Positions 24,960 through 32,786 of a stretch of DNA of 38,084 bases are shown here, piece after piece. The notes beneath the pieces are model-generated. The model saw nothing but the letters and a program-made list of their open reading frames with translations. It was not told the origin of the DNA and ran no database searches. Origin of the DNA: Planctomycetota bacterium (GTDB taxonomy: Bacteria > Planctomycetota > Planctomycetia > Isosphaerales > Isosphaeraceae); the NCBI GenBank assembly GCA_021777845.1, contig JAJYDB010000010.1, positions 1 to 38,084 on the forward strand, in the 5' to 3' direction. How positions within the stretch are numbered: the stretch's first letter is position 1; each line of letters begins with the position of its first letter. The position numbers and the translations under genes were made by a program.

Positions 24960-25658
24960 TTGTCTCAGGCCCGCCGCGATACCCCGAACGAGAGACTCGC
25001 CCCGAAGGCCGTCGTGGGTCGGCTCAGCCTCTACCTGCGCCAGCTCGAACTTTTCGAGCGTCAGGGGCTGATCACCGTTTCGAGTCGACGCCTCGGCACG
25101 GTGCTCGGCATCGGCGACGCCCAGGTCCGCAAGGATCTTGCCTTTTTTGGCCAGTTCGGCTATCCGGGGGTCGGCTACCGGATCGAGGAGCTGGGCCAGG
25201 CGTTGCGGCGCGTGATGGGGATTGACCACGAGTGGCCGCTGGCGCTGGTCGGCCTCGGCAACCTTGGTCGCGCCTTGTTGAAGTACCGAGGCTTCCGCGC
25301 CCGCGGTTTTCGGATCGCCGCGCTCCTCGACAACGACCCCAAAAAGATCGGCCACAGCCATTCGGGGCTGGTGATCGAGCCGATCGACGCCTGCGCCCGC
25401 GTCGTGGCCGAGCATCACATCGCGCTCGCCGTATTAAGCGTGCCCGGCGAGGCCGCGCAGGCGACGGCCGACCTCCTGATCGCCGCGGGCATCGTCGGCA
25501 TCCTCAATTTCGCCCCGGTGACGCTCACGATGCCTCCGCACGTGAACATCGTCGCGGTCGACCTGAGCATTCAGCTCGAGAACCTCGCCTACCTGGTCGC
25601 GAACACCGAACCCAAACCGTCCGCAACGCGTCTTCCCGAACAGGCCGAAGGCGGGTAA
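24960..25658 (+). CDS. rex: Redox-sensing transcriptional repressor Rex
   Basis: A 232-residue regulator starting at a TTG at 24960. The winged helix domain (about residues 20-80) reads RLSLYLRQLELFERQGLITVSSRRLGTVLGIGDAQVRKDLAFFGQFG, typical of Rex. The Rossmann domain follows, with GLGNLGRALLKY as the NAD(H) phosphate loop and a C-terminal helix (SIQLENLAYLV) for dimerisation. Known: Rex represses fermentation and respiration genes when the NADH/NAD+ ratio is low and releases DNA when NADH rises. No clear Rex operator was seen in the window. It lies about 125 bases after ribD and 14 bases before tRNA-Gln. Confidence 0.93.
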   Translation: MSQARRDTPNERLAPKAVVGRLSLYLRQLELFERQGLITVSSRRLGTVLGIGDAQVRKDLAFFGQFGYPGVGYRIEELGQALRRVMGIDHEWPLALVGLGNLGRALLKYRGFRARGFRIAALLDNDPKKIGHSHSGLVIEPIDACARVVAEHHIALAVLSVPGEAAQATADLLIAAGIVGILNFAPVTLTMPPHVNIVAVDLSIQLENLAYLVANTEPKPSATRLPEQAEGG

Positions 25659-25672
25659 GATTCAAAGACCAC

Positions 25673-25743
25673 TACCCGGTGGTGAAACGGTATCACAACA
25701 GGTTTTGGTCCTGTTTTTCCAGGTTCGAATCCTGGCCGGGTAG
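25673..25743 (+). tRNA. tRNA-Gln (anticodon TTG)
   Basis: The acceptor stem TACCCGG (25673-25679) pairs with CCGGGTA, followed by discriminator G at 25743. The D arm is GTG-AAACGGTAT-CAC. The anticodon stem-loop is ACAGG-TTTTGGT-CCTGT, with anticodon TTG. The variable loop is TTTT and the T arm is CCAGG-TTCGAAT-CCTGG. The length is 71 nt and CCA is not encoded. It lies immediately after rex. Confidence 0.95.
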
Positions 25744-25771
25744 CTTTCGACTCTCGATTCCGGGCCGGCGC

Positions 25772-25796
25772 CGCGAGCCGCCGCGGCGGGCTCGCG
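25772..25796. terminator. Strong hairpin between convergent tRNA-Gln and TolB-like gene
   Basis: CGCGAGC (25772-25778) pairs with GCTCGCG (25790-25796), with CGCC/GGCG pairing inside and one bulged G. No T-run flanks it, so if it terminates transcription it does so without a classic U-tract. Its position between two convergent units supports a two-way role. Confidence 0.45.
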
Positions 25797-25814
25797 AGAC
25801 CGTCAGCGGCAACG

Positions 25815-27290
25815 TCACGGCACGAGTTGATAGGTCACGAACGCGATGCGGCGGCCGTCGGGCGACCAGCACGGCACGTTCGCCGTGCCTTGACCGCCGA
25901 GGAACCGGCCGAGCACGTCGATCTTCTTATCCGCGAGCGTCAGCCGTCGGAGCGTCACGTCCTTGTCGGCCGGGTGACCGGTCACGTCTTTGTCGAACGA
26001 GACGAAGACGAGCGAGCGGCCGTCGGGGGCGGGGTGCGGGAACCAGTTGTTGAACTCGTCGTCGGTGATCTGCTCCTGCTCGGAGCCGTCGGGCTTCATC
26101 CGCCAGATCTGCATTCGGCCGGAGCGGACCGAATTGAAGTAGATATGCTTGCCGTCGGGGGCGAATTCGGGGCCGTCGTCGAGCCCTTTTGCCGTGGTGA
26201 GCCGCGTCTCGTCGCCGCCGCCGACGGGGATGGCGTAGATGTCGAACTCGCCGTTGCGTTCGCCGCAGAAGGCGAGCGTTTGGCCGTCCGGCGACCAGCC
26301 GTGCCAATACGACGGGCCGTTCGGCGTGACCGGCATTGGCGTGCCGCCGGCCGCGGGCAGCGTATAGATGCGCGACTTGCGGTCGCCCTGCGACTGGTCG
26401 CTGACGACGAGCCGGGTGCCGTCCGGAGAGACGCCGTGGTCGTTGTTGCAACGCACCGCGAAGCCGGTGTCGACGACCTCCGGCGTGCCGCCCGCCGCGG
26501 GCACGCGGTACAGACGGCCGCCGCCGTTGTAGAGCAACGTCCGGCCGTCGCGCAGCCAGTTCGGAGCCTCGAATCGCGTCGGACTGACCAGCACGATGCG
26601 CCGGTCGGTCGAGCTCATCGCCTGCGTTTCGAGGGTGCTGTACAGGACCGGCGTGCCGGTCGGGAGCGCGGTCGCAAGCTCGACGTTTGAGAACGTCGCG
26701 GTCTCGGAGACGTCCTTATCGTGCGCACAGACGCCGATGCCGACGTACGCCGGGCCGTCGAACTCGAGTCGGACCGCCGCCCCGGAGAACTTCAACTCTT
26801 CGCCGCGCGCCGCCAGATAAAGCAGCGCGTAGCGCCCGCGACGGACCAGCCGCGCGCGCGCCGGCGACGTCGCGGAGGTTTGGATCTCGTGCGTGTTCGC
26901 CCCCTTCGCGTCGCGGAATTGGAGCGAAGTCAAGCCGTCGCCGTGGATCGCGACGTCGACGTAGGCGGAGTCGGCGTCGAGGCCCGCGCGGATCGCCAAA
27001 ACCGCCTTTCTATGCGGGTTCCTGCCGGTCCCGACAAACGCGACGTCGGCGGTGAGCGCGACGTCGCCGCTCGCCTTCGCCCAGGCGAAATGTAAGGCGT
27101 CGGCCGCGAACCACATGTTCTCGCCGCTGCCCGTCACGGTGTACGTCCGCGCGGCGTCGTCGTAACGCACCGACCCCGGGCGGAGCACCGTGCCGATATC
27201 GCCGCGGCCCTCGAAGACGCCGACTTTGTCGTCGGCCGACACGCGCGGCAATCCCGACAACGCGAGCAGAACCAGCAAGATTCGCGACAC
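25815..27290 (-). CDS. Secreted TolB-like beta-propeller protein
   Basis: The start is the GTG at 27290, with GAGGA upstream and a signal peptide (VSRILLVLLALSGLPRVSA). The 491-residue protein has an N-terminal beta-sandwich-like region (about 25-215), in which exposed strands resemble a lectin-type jelly roll. It then has PD40/WD40-like repeats of TolB type: GVSPDGTRLVVSD, GWSPDGQTLAFCG, EFAPDGKHIYFNS, HPAPDGRSLVFVS and CWSPDGRRIAFVT. These propellers bind proteins or sugars; no catalytic residues are seen. An in-frame ATG at 27317 would add nine residues. It lies 64 bases downstream of leuD on the same strand and may be transcribed with it. Confidence 0.75.
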   Translation of the reverse strand: MSRILLVLLALSGLPRVSADDKVGVFEGRGDIGTVLRPGSVRYDDAARTYTVTGSGENMWFAADALHFAWAKASGDVALTADVAFVGTGRNPHRKAVLAIRAGLDADSAYVDVAIHGDGLTSLQFRDAKGANTHEIQTSATSPARARLVRRGRYALLYLAARGEELKFSGAAVRLEFDGPAYVGIGVCAHDKDVSETATFSNVELATALPTGTPVLYSTLETQAMSSTDRRIVLVSPTRFEAPNWLRDGRTLLYNGGGRLYRVPAAGGTPEVVDTGFAVRCNNDHGVSPDGTRLVVSDQSQGDRKSRIYTLPAAGGTPMPVTPNGPSYWHGWSPDGQTLAFCGERNGEFDIYAIPVGGGDETRLTTAKGLDDGPEFAPDGKHIYFNSVRSGRMQIWRMKPDGSEQEQITDDEFNNWFPHPAPDGRSLVFVSFDKDVTGHPADKDVTLRRLTLADKKIDVLGRFLGGQGTANVPCWSPDGRRIAFVTYQLVP

Positions 27291-27354
27291 GGTTGGGTCC
27301 TCGGTCGTGGTGCCCATCTCGTCGCGCGCCGACCGGATCGACGCGCCGCGGCCG

Positions 27355-28029
27355 TCACGCCGGCGTGCTTGATGCCGCGAGCCACGCGGGCCGGCTGCGT
27401 TCGTGCGCGGTGATGGCGTCGTCGAGGAGCAGGGTTTCGGCGACGGCGTCGAGGCCGCGGAGCAGACGCCGGCGCTCCTCCTCGGGGATCTCAAAGCCGA
27501 ATCGGATGTCGCCGGTCGGCGTGTGGGCCGCCAGGACGCATTCGTTGAGGTCGATCTCCACTTGGACCCGCCCCGGCGCGGCGCGGAGCTCGGCGACGAG
27601 CGCGTCCCAATCGCCGGGGTCGAGCTCGATCGGCAACAGGCCGCTTTTAAAGGCGTTCGACTCGAAGATGTCGGCGAATCCCTCCCCCTTGCCCGGCGCG
27701 ACGACGGCCCGAAAGCCCGCCTGCTGGACCGCCCAGACGGCGTGTTCGCGGCTCGACCCGCAGCCGAAGTTGCGACCGACCACGAGCACCGTCGCGTCGC
27801 GCAACTCCGGATGATTCAAAGGGAAATCCGCGGCGAGCGGGCCTTGGTTCGAGGGGTCGTCGGGCGGCGGCGCGGTGCCGGGCTCGTAACGCTTGTCGGC
27901 GAACAGCAGCGGCCCGTAGCCGGAGCGCTCGGTTCGCTTCAGATAGCGTGCCGGGATGATCAGGTCGGTGTTCACGTCGCACCAGTCGAGCACCGCGGCG
28001 CGACCAATGTGGGTCTGAAACGGTTGCAT
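27355..28029 (-). CDS. leuD: 3-isopropylmalate dehydratase small subunit
   Basis: The LeuC/LeuD enzyme isomerises 2-isopropylmalate to 3-isopropylmalate in leucine synthesis. The start at 28029 gives MQPFQTHIGRAAVLDWCDVNTDLIIPARYLKR, matching the family's N-terminal substrate-loop region. VVGRNFGCGSSREHAVWAV is the hallmark of the swivel domain. The 224-residue length is slightly longer than usual because of the C-terminal tail. It starts 73 bases after leuC on the same strand, which supports a leuCD operon. No leuB or leuA is in the window. Confidence 0.95.
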   Translation of the reverse strand: MQPFQTHIGRAAVLDWCDVNTDLIIPARYLKRTERSGYGPLLFADKRYEPGTAPPPDDPSNQGPLAADFPLNHPELRDATVLVVGRNFGCGSSREHAVWAVQQAGFRAVVAPGKGEGFADIFESNAFKSGLLPIELDPGDWDALVAELRAAPGRVQVEIDLNECVLAAHTPTGDIRFGFEIPEEERRRLLRGLDAVAETLLLDDAITAHERSRPAWLAASSTPA

Positions 28030-28102
28030 TGAGGCTGATCCCAAGGTTTGATCGGCGTGAGTTTGGCGCCGCCTCGATGTTGGCCGCGGCGGCGTTCGGA
28101 CG

Positions 28103-29506
28103 TTACTTCAGCAACTTGCGGACGTCGGCGAAGCGGCCGGCGACGGCGGCGGCGGCGGCCATCGACGGGCTGACCAAGTGCGTGCGTCCGCCGGGTCCCT
28201 GACGGCCCTCGAAGTTGCGGTTGCTCGTGCTCGCGGAGCGTTGGCCGGGGCGGAGCTTGTCGGGATTCATCGCGAGGCACATGCTGCACCCGGCCTGCCG
28301 CCACTCGGCGCCGGCCTCGCGAAAGACGCGGTCCAGCCCCTCCGCCTCGGCCTGTTTGCGAACCTGCTCGCTGCCGGGAACGACCAGAGCCTGCACGCCC
28401 GCGGCGACCTTCCGCCCCTCGAAAACACGAGCCGCGCTCCGCAAATCCTCGATCCGGCCGTTCGTGCACGAGCCGATGAAGACGACGTCGACCGCGATCT
28501 GCTCGATCGGCGTGCCGGGGACCAGGCCCATGTATTCGAGCGCGCGGCGGGCGTCGGCCGGCGTCGCGAAGGGAACGTCCTCGGGGTTCGGGACGACCCC
28601 GCCGACGTCCACCGTCATCGCGGGATTCGTGCCCCACGTCACCTGCGGAGCAAGGTTCGAGGCGTCGATCGAGACGTTCCGGTCGAACGCCGACGCGTCG
28701 TCGGTGCGCAGCCGCTTCCAATCGACGAGCGCGGCCTCGAGCGCCGCGCCCCGAGGCGCGAACGGGCGGTCGGCCCGCGCGATGTACTCAAACGTGACGT
28801 CGTCGGGCGCGATCAAACCGGCACGGGCGCCCGCCTCGATCGACATATTGCAGACCGTCATCCGGCCCTCCATCCCGAGGGCGCGGATCGCCGAGCCGTA
28901 ATACTCGATCACGCAGCCGGTTGCGCCGCCGATCCCGAGCGCGCGGATCACCGCCAAAATGATGTCCTTCGGCTCCAAGCCCGGCGGCAAAACGCCGTTC
29001 ACCTCGACGCCCAGCGCGCTCGGCCGCGGCCCTTGCCAAAGCGTTTGCGTCGCCAAAACGTGCTCGACCTCGCTCGTGCCGATGCCAAACGCCAGCGCGC
29101 CGAAAGCTCCGTGCGTGCTGGTGTGGCTGTCGCCGCACACGATCGTCAGGCCGGGCAGCGTCAGACCCAGCTCGGGGCCGATCACGTGCACGATCCCTTG
29201 CCGGCCGCCGCCGATGTCGTACAGCTCGACGCCAAACTCGCGGCAGTTCGACCGCAACGTCTCCACCTGCTTCTTCGAGAGCGGGTCGAGAATCTGGAAC
29301 TGATTGTCGGTGGGGACGTTATGGTCGGGCGTCGCGAACGTGAGCCCGGGCCGTCGGACCTTCCGACCCGCCATCCGCAAACCCTCGAACGCCTGCGGAC
29401 TCGTCACCTCGTGCACCAAGTGGCGATCAATATAGAGGAGGGTCGCGCTCGGTTGCGACGCGACCACGTGCCGACCCCAAACTTGCTCGAAAAGCGTCTC
29501 AGCCAT
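28103..29506 (-). CDS. leuC: 3-isopropylmalate dehydratase large subunit
   Basis: A 467-residue aconitase-family enzyme that carries the 4Fe-4S cluster for isopropylmalate isomerisation. The start at 29506 gives [15 protein letters not shown], the usual N-terminus; a much longer upstream open frame has no family similarity. Cluster ligands are Cys347 ([13 protein letters not shown]), Cys407 and Cys410 ([13 protein letters not shown]), the positions found in E. coli LeuC. Other family motifs are [45 protein letters not shown] and the C-terminal [20 protein letters not shown]. It probably leads a leuC-leuD unit. The leader upstream is long and shows no leucine-rich leader peptide. Confidence 0.96.
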   Translation of the reverse strand: MAETLFEQVWGRHVVASQPSATLLYIDRHLVHEVTSPQAFEGLRMAGRKVRRPGLTFATPDHNVPTDNQFQILDPLSKKQVETLRSNCREFGVELYDIGGGRQGIVHVIGPELGLTLPGLTIVCGDSHTSTHGAFGALAFGIGTSEVEHVLATQTLWQGPRPSALGVEVNGVLPPGLEPKDIILAVIRALGIGGATGCVIEYYGSAIRALGMEGRMTVCNMSIEAGARAGLIAPDDVTFEYIARADRPFAPRGAALEAALVDWKRLRTDDASAFDRNVSIDASNLAPQVTWGTNPAMTVDVGGVVPNPEDVPFATPADARRALEYMGLVPGTPIEQIAVDVVFIGSCTNGRIEDLRSAARVFEGRKVAAGVQALVVPGSEQVRKQAEAEGLDRVFREAGAEWRQAGCSMCLAMNPDKLRPGQRSASTSNRNFEGRQGPGGRTHLVSPSMAAAAAVAGRFADVRKLLK

Positions 29507-29806
29507 CCGCGTGCATCTCTCCGGCGGCGTGTTGTGATGTTCAACCCCGGCCTCGGCGGGCAACCGCGATCGACGTCCCGACTCGGCCCGCGCCGCACAC
29601 CGGGACCCGGATTGACCCCCACCGCGGCGGCGCGGTTCGCAAACGACCCGCCTCCCAGAATAACGTCCGCGCGACGTCGCGACGAGAGTCGTCGCCCGCG
29701 CGCCATCCAAAACGCGCGCCGCGCCCGCACCCGACAGCCCCGTGCCATGCAATCATGACCGTTTCGCGAAGAGACTTATTTTTCGAAAGATCCGGCCGGA
29801 TTTCAG
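29507..29806. other. Divergent upstream region of leuC and the candidate RNA
   Basis: No gene is supported here. The stretch must carry the leuC promoter on the minus strand; no clear -35/-10 pair or leucine attenuator could be assigned. Open frames in this region have shadow-like Arg/Ala composition and no ribosome sites. Confidence 0.35.
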
Positions 29807-29835
29807 TTGCGAACGCACGATCCGACCGATATATT
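29807..29835 (+). promoter_or_regulatory. Sigma70-type promoter of the candidate RNA
   Basis: TTGCGA at 29807-29812 and TATATT at 29830-29835 are separated by exactly 17 bases. This is the best promoter match found in the window. It predicts transcription starting near 29842, with no protein start following. Confidence 0.6.
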
Positions 29836-29841
29836 CCGGGT

Positions 29842-30000
29842 AGCAGACGCAAAGGGACCTTCGTCGAGCCGACTTTCAAAGGCTCGCGGCGGCACCCGCC
29901 ATGCGTCGCTAACACAACAGCCCCGTTGATTCTCGTCGCGAGGCCATGGTTTCGGGGCTTGTGGTCGTAGGGTTGATCAGCGGCCGACGGCATTTTTTTT
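29842..30000 (+). ncRNA. Candidate structured small RNA, about 160 nt, unidentified
   Basis: It follows a good promoter and ends in T8 (29993-30000). Three folded parts are visible. (1) Stem CGAGCC/GGCTCG (29865-29870 with 29881-29886) has a 10-base loop. (2) Stem GGCGG/CCGCC (29888-29892 with 29896-29900) has a CAC loop. (3) A long irregular hairpin starts with ATGC, GTC, GCT, AAC (29901-29913), pairing with GTT, AGC, GAC, GCAT (29972-29993) with bulges. Inside it, CACA and AGCCCCG (29913-29925) pair with CGGGGCT and TGTG (29953-29963), and a small CTCG/CGAG hairpin caps it. The last stem leads directly into the T-run. No coding signal is present. It is not the SRP RNA core or tmRNA as far as I can see; a 6S-like RNA is possible but unproven. 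Confidence 0.55.
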
Positions 30001-30220
30001 GATCTGCGCGTCGCCGCGATGTTGGTTGATTCAAGCTCGAGGCGTAGCCCTCGGGTTGCGTTCGGCGTCCCGCGGTGGCGTGTCACCGCGATTCGCGCGG
30101 CGAGCGGCGATTCGGATGTCGCCCAACGGTCGCACGAGTGGCTCGCGACGTCGTTCGAGGTGGGTTGGACGTTGCTTTCGCTGATTTGTAGGCGGCGTCC
30201 ACAGGAAGGGTTTGAGATCC

Positions 30221-30424
30221 ATGAGCGCGTCGAATTCGAAGCGTAGTCAGCCGTTGCACACGGGCTTTGTCTACGCGGGCACCGTGGCGCGGATGCGTCG
30301 CGGCGGACAGTCGGTTCGTGCCGGCCGTCGGTCGGCCTTGCTCGGCATGCTGACCTCGGCGTATGTCAACTCGCAGCGCGGGCCCCGCGCCGGCGAGGCT
30401 CGCCCCGGCGGCGATCGCGCCTAA
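30221..30424 (+). CDS. Possible small basic protein (67 aa)
   Basis: AGGAAGGG (30203-30210) lies ten bases before the ATG at 30221. The product starts MSASNSKRSQPLHTGFVYAG and is basic and Gly/Arg-rich (ARMRRGGQSVRAGRRSALLG). No family is recognised. A palindromic hairpin (CGGCCG twice, about 30440-30456) and a true intrinsic terminator (30494-30518) follow its stop codon, so a transcription unit ends here. The peptide could be real, or the region could be part of an RNA. Confidence is limited by the length. Confidence 0.35.
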   Translation: MSASNSKRSQPLHTGFVYAGTVARMRRGGQSVRAGRRSALLGMLTSAYVNSQRGPRAGEARPGGDRA

Positions 30425-30493
30425 ACAAGAAGCTTGTCGGCCGTTCGGTCGGCCGCAACACGAAATCAAATGCGCTCGGCGATCCTGGTTTTG

Positions 30494-30518
30494 CGACCGG
30501 GAGCCGGGCGTTTTTTTT
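30494..30518 (+). terminator. Intrinsic terminator
   Basis: CG-A-CCGG, loop GAG, CCGG-G-CG (30494-30510) forms a short GC hairpin followed at once by T8 (30511-30518). It ends a plus-strand transcript, most simply the one containing the small gene at 30221. Confidence 0.55.
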
Positions 30519-30904
30519 GGGGGGGACCGCGCGGCGGGCGCTGCGCAGAGTCGCTCGGCGGCCCGCCCCGAGCGCGTCTTGCCTTGCATTAAGTGCCAAT
30601 TCGGCTTGAACTTACGTCAAATCCAGGTCGCCGGCACGGTGGTGCTTGCCGAGGCCGGCAGCGCTTAGTTGCGGACCCGGATCGGGCAGAGTCGGCGGGT
30701 GTAACGGGCGAGGAGGAAGGCGGCGACGGCCTGAAAGAGGGACATCAATCGGCTCCACGTGGTGACTGTCTCGTTGGGAGCGGTTGGGACGGCTCCCTCT
30801 CAACACTCAAGACGCAGTTCGCGCGCGGGAAGTGCGGTCGCGGCTGATTTTTTTTTTGGAGGAGGCCGCGGCGCGGGGGGCGGCGTGCCGATCGCGCTTT
30901 ATGC
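30519..30904. other. Gene-poor stretch with inverted repeats and a T10 run
   Basis: AGAGGGA (30736-30742) can pair with TCCCTCT (30794-30800), and inside it GGGAGC (30776-30781) can pair with GCTCCC (30792-30797), so two folds compete. A run of ten T's lies at 30848-30857 directly after a TGA. Frames here look like shadows except for the possible 26-residue gene annotated separately. The stretch may encode a second structured RNA or the leader and tail of neighbouring transcripts. Confidence 0.3.
30665..30745 (-). CDS. Possible 26-residue hydrophobic/basic micro-protein
   Basis: On the minus strand GGAG lies seven bases before the ATG at 30745. The product is MSLFQAVAAFLLARYTRRLC followed by PIRVRN, a short hydrophobic helix with a basic tail, the kind of composition seen in small membrane proteins and toxins. 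A GGGAGC/GCTCCC hairpin lies in its possible leader. It is too short to be judged by composition alone, and there is no known homologue. Confidence 0.25.
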   Translation of the reverse strand: MSLFQAVAAFLLARYTRRLCPIRVRN

Positions 30905-31876
30905 TTAATATTGATCAGCGGCGACGATTTCGCCGCCGCCGCGGGTTGAGAGGTAACTGAAGACCTGCGGGTTGATCGAGGCTTTGAGGGCTCTGACGGA
31001 GCCGTCTCCGAAGAGGAAGTTGGCGACGCCGGGGTGCAGGCTCCAGAAGTCGTCGGCGCCGGCGCCGGCCAGGTTAGGCGTATCGATCCACGACTGGCCG
31101 CCAGGGGAGGGACCGGTGTGAGCGAGGACGGCGGCGTTTGAGGGCTCGCAATTGAGGGTCGGCCAGGCGGGGTTGGTGCAGAGCTGCGCGCCGGGGACGA
31201 CGCCGACCCAGGTGGCGTCGGCGACGTTCCGCGAGCGTTCGCCGGCCATGAGGGTTTGGCTTAATCCGTCGGTGACGTCGCGGGTGGAGAGGCCGCTGTT
31301 GCGAAAGAATAGGCCATTGTTGTTCGCCGGGGAGTCGCCGACTTCGAACTGTCCGGCGGAGGCGACGTATTGGCTCGCGGTGATGTCGTTGGGGATGAAG
31401 ACCGGCACGGGGGACGGAGTGCCGGTCGCGACGGAGAGTGTGAGCGGCCGGGTGCCGAACGAGCTGGGGCAGAGGTAGGCGCCGATGACGCTCGAGCGGG
31501 CGGTTTGGGCGGAGGGGTAAGTGATGCCGAGGCTGAAGTTGACGGCGTTGTAGGTGGGGGATTGCTCGAGCTGCGGGAGGATCATCGCACCCCAGCCCCA
31601 TCCTGGTCCGAGTTCGGCGCCGACGGGCGAGTTGTTGACGGTGGCCGAGACGTAGCCCGGCGGGAAGGCGCCGAAGGCGTCGTGGTAATTGTGGAGCGCG
31701 AGCCCGATTTGCTTGAGGTTGTTGAGGCACTGGGCGCGGCGGGCCGCCTCGCGCGCGGACTGCACCGCGGGGAGCAAAAGGCCGACTAAAACGGCGATAA
31801 TCGCGATCACGACGAGCAGTTCAATGAGGGTGAAGGCGGGTCGCGGACGTCGCGAACGAAGGCGTGCGGCGGGCAT
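30905..31876 (-). CDS. DUF1559 prepilin-like secreted protein
   Basis: The start is the ATG at 31876, preceded by a GGGGGA ribosome site; longer frames add an unrelated tail. The 323-residue protein has a type IV prepilin leader: a basic stretch, then FTLIELLVVIAIIAVLVGLLLPAVQSAREAARR, with the peptidase cleavage site before the phenylalanine. The DUF1559 domain follows: CLNNLKQIGLALHNYHDAFGAFPPGY near the start and the C-terminal HPGVANFLFGDGSVRALKASINPQVFSYLSTRGGGE. Known: this family is greatly expanded in Planctomycetes, often in dozens of copies, and is thought to form pseudopilus-like or surface structures; the exact role is not settled. It is upstream of and possibly transcribed after the small exported protein at 31945. 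Confidence 0.93.
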   Translation of the reverse strand: MPAARLRSRRPRPAFTLIELLVVIAIIAVLVGLLLPAVQSAREAARRAQCLNNLKQIGLALHNYHDAFGAFPPGYVSATVNNSPVGAELGPGWGWGAMILPQLEQSPTYNAVNFSLGITYPSAQTARSSVIGAYLCPSSFGTRPLTLSVATGTPSPVPVFIPNDITASQYVASAGQFEVGDSPANNNGLFFRNSGLSTRDVTDGLSQTLMAGERSRNVADATWVGVVPGAQLCTNPAWPTLNCEPSNAAVLAHTGPSPGGQSWIDTPNLAGAGADDFWSLHPGVANFLFGDGSVRALKASINPQVFSYLSTRGGGEIVAADQY

Positions 31877-31944
31877 GGAATCCCCCTTTGGTATGAAGGT
31901 GTGAGGAAGCGACGAGGACGGCGCGCGCGGATTCGCCGGCCGGC

Positions 31945-32301
31945 TCACACCAGGAGGCGTTGCAGACGGGCGAGGCGTCGCGAGGCGGTCTCGACGGCGG
32001 GATCGGACGCCGGGGCGGGGGTCGGGCCGGGGCGCGCGACGGCGGGCGGGGCGAAGAGCGAAACGGCGTCGATTGCGGAGGGCCGGCGGCCGAGGTTGAC
32101 CGCGGCATCCGGGTCGTTCGCGGGACTGGCGGGGGAGCAGGCGGTGTCGGCGGGCGGCGAGTCGACGGCTTCGATGACGCCGGCGCGTCCGAGCTCGTCG
32201 AGCGAGCGCGACAGCGCCTCGCCGGCCTCGCCTTGCGCGACGAAGAGGCCGAGCAGGAACGCGGCGAGCAGAGTCGTAATCGCTGACCGTCGCAGCGGCA
32301 T
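31945..32301 (-). CDS. Small exported protein of unknown function
   Basis: A 118-residue protein beginning with a signal peptide (MPLRRSAITTLLAAFLLGLFVAQGEA). The mature part is Pro/Ala/Asp-rich (SPPADTACSPASPANDPDAA) with a basic helical end (ETASRRLARLQRLLV). No family is recognised. It lies 68 bases upstream of the DUF1559 gene on the same strand, so the two may form a transcription unit, and it is divergent from the gene at 32420. Confidence 0.5.
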   Translation of the reverse strand: MPLRRSAITTLLAAFLLGLFVAQGEAGEALSRSLDELGRAGVIEAVDSPPADTACSPASPANDPDAAVNLGRRPSAIDAVSLFAPPAVARPGPTPAPASDPAVETASRRLARLQRLLV

Positions 32302-32325
32302 CGTCGGCTTGAACCCTCGTCCGGT

Positions 32326-32354
32326 TTGGATTAAAGTTAGTTTTAGCGTACGAT
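32326..32354 (+). promoter_or_regulatory. Possible sigma70-type promoter in the divergent intergenic region
   Basis: TTGGAT at 32326-32331 and TACGAT at 32349-32354 with a 17-base spacer lie in an A+T-rich patch (TTAAAGTTAGTTTTAG) between divergent genes. It would transcribe the gene at 32420. Confidence 0.4.
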
Positions 32355-32419
32355 TATCCGGGGCGGGGCGTCAAGTCTGACGTTCCTCGCGAAGGTTGGT
32401 GCGCAGGTGATCCGAAGCG

Positions 32420-32707
32420 ATGTTACGCAAACGGTTTGACTACACTCCGATCTGTTCGGCGGCGGGTTGCGGCGCGGACGCGATCTACAAGATCGCGGCA
32501 CCGTGGAGCGACGGCAAGAGCCGCGAGTTGAAGAACTACGGCCTTGCGTGCGAGTCGCACCGCGATTCGCAATTGGCGCGAGGTAAGATTCATCGCGAAG
32601 GCTTGCGGCTGGCGGAGGGCGAATCGGTCGGGCCGACGGGGGTCTATCGCCTCGAGCCCGGGGCGATCGACGCGAAGCTGAGCCGATTGCCCGACCACGA
32701 CGCCTGA
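32420..32707 (+). CDS. Small conserved-looking protein with paired cysteines
   Basis: A 95-residue protein beginning MLRKRFDYTPICSAAGCGAD. Cysteines at 12, 17 and near 44 together with a histidine (LACESHRDSQ) could bind a metal or form a small fold; the AIYKIAAPWSDGKSRELKNYGLACESH pattern looks like a short zinc-finger-type unit. The C-terminal part (GPTGVYRLEPGAIDAKLSRL) is not distinctive. Its function is unknown. There is a possible promoter about 65 bases upstream and no clear ribosome site. Confidence 0.6.
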   Translation: MLRKRFDYTPICSAAGCGADAIYKIAAPWSDGKSRELKNYGLACESHRDSQLARGKIHREGLRLAEGESVGPTGVYRLEPGAIDAKLSRLPDHDA

Positions 32708-32786
32708 ACGTCCGATCGACCACGACTCGCCGGTCGGACGACACTGCGACACGCGCCGCGCGGCGGCAGAGGGATGGATCCCGCCC

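Noticed and set aside
28178-29758. Open frame opposite leuC
   Set aside because: leuC has all cluster cysteines at canonical positions; the opposite frame is a composition artefact.
29755-29970. Small plus-strand ORF overlapping the candidate RNA
   Set aside because: It begins upstream of the predicted promoter, has no ribosome site and crosses the hairpins, so it does not fit the transcript.
30083-30589. Minus-strand ORF of 168 codons
   Set aside because: Ala/Arg/Pro-rich with no ribosome site, and it lies opposite a better-supported small gene and terminator.
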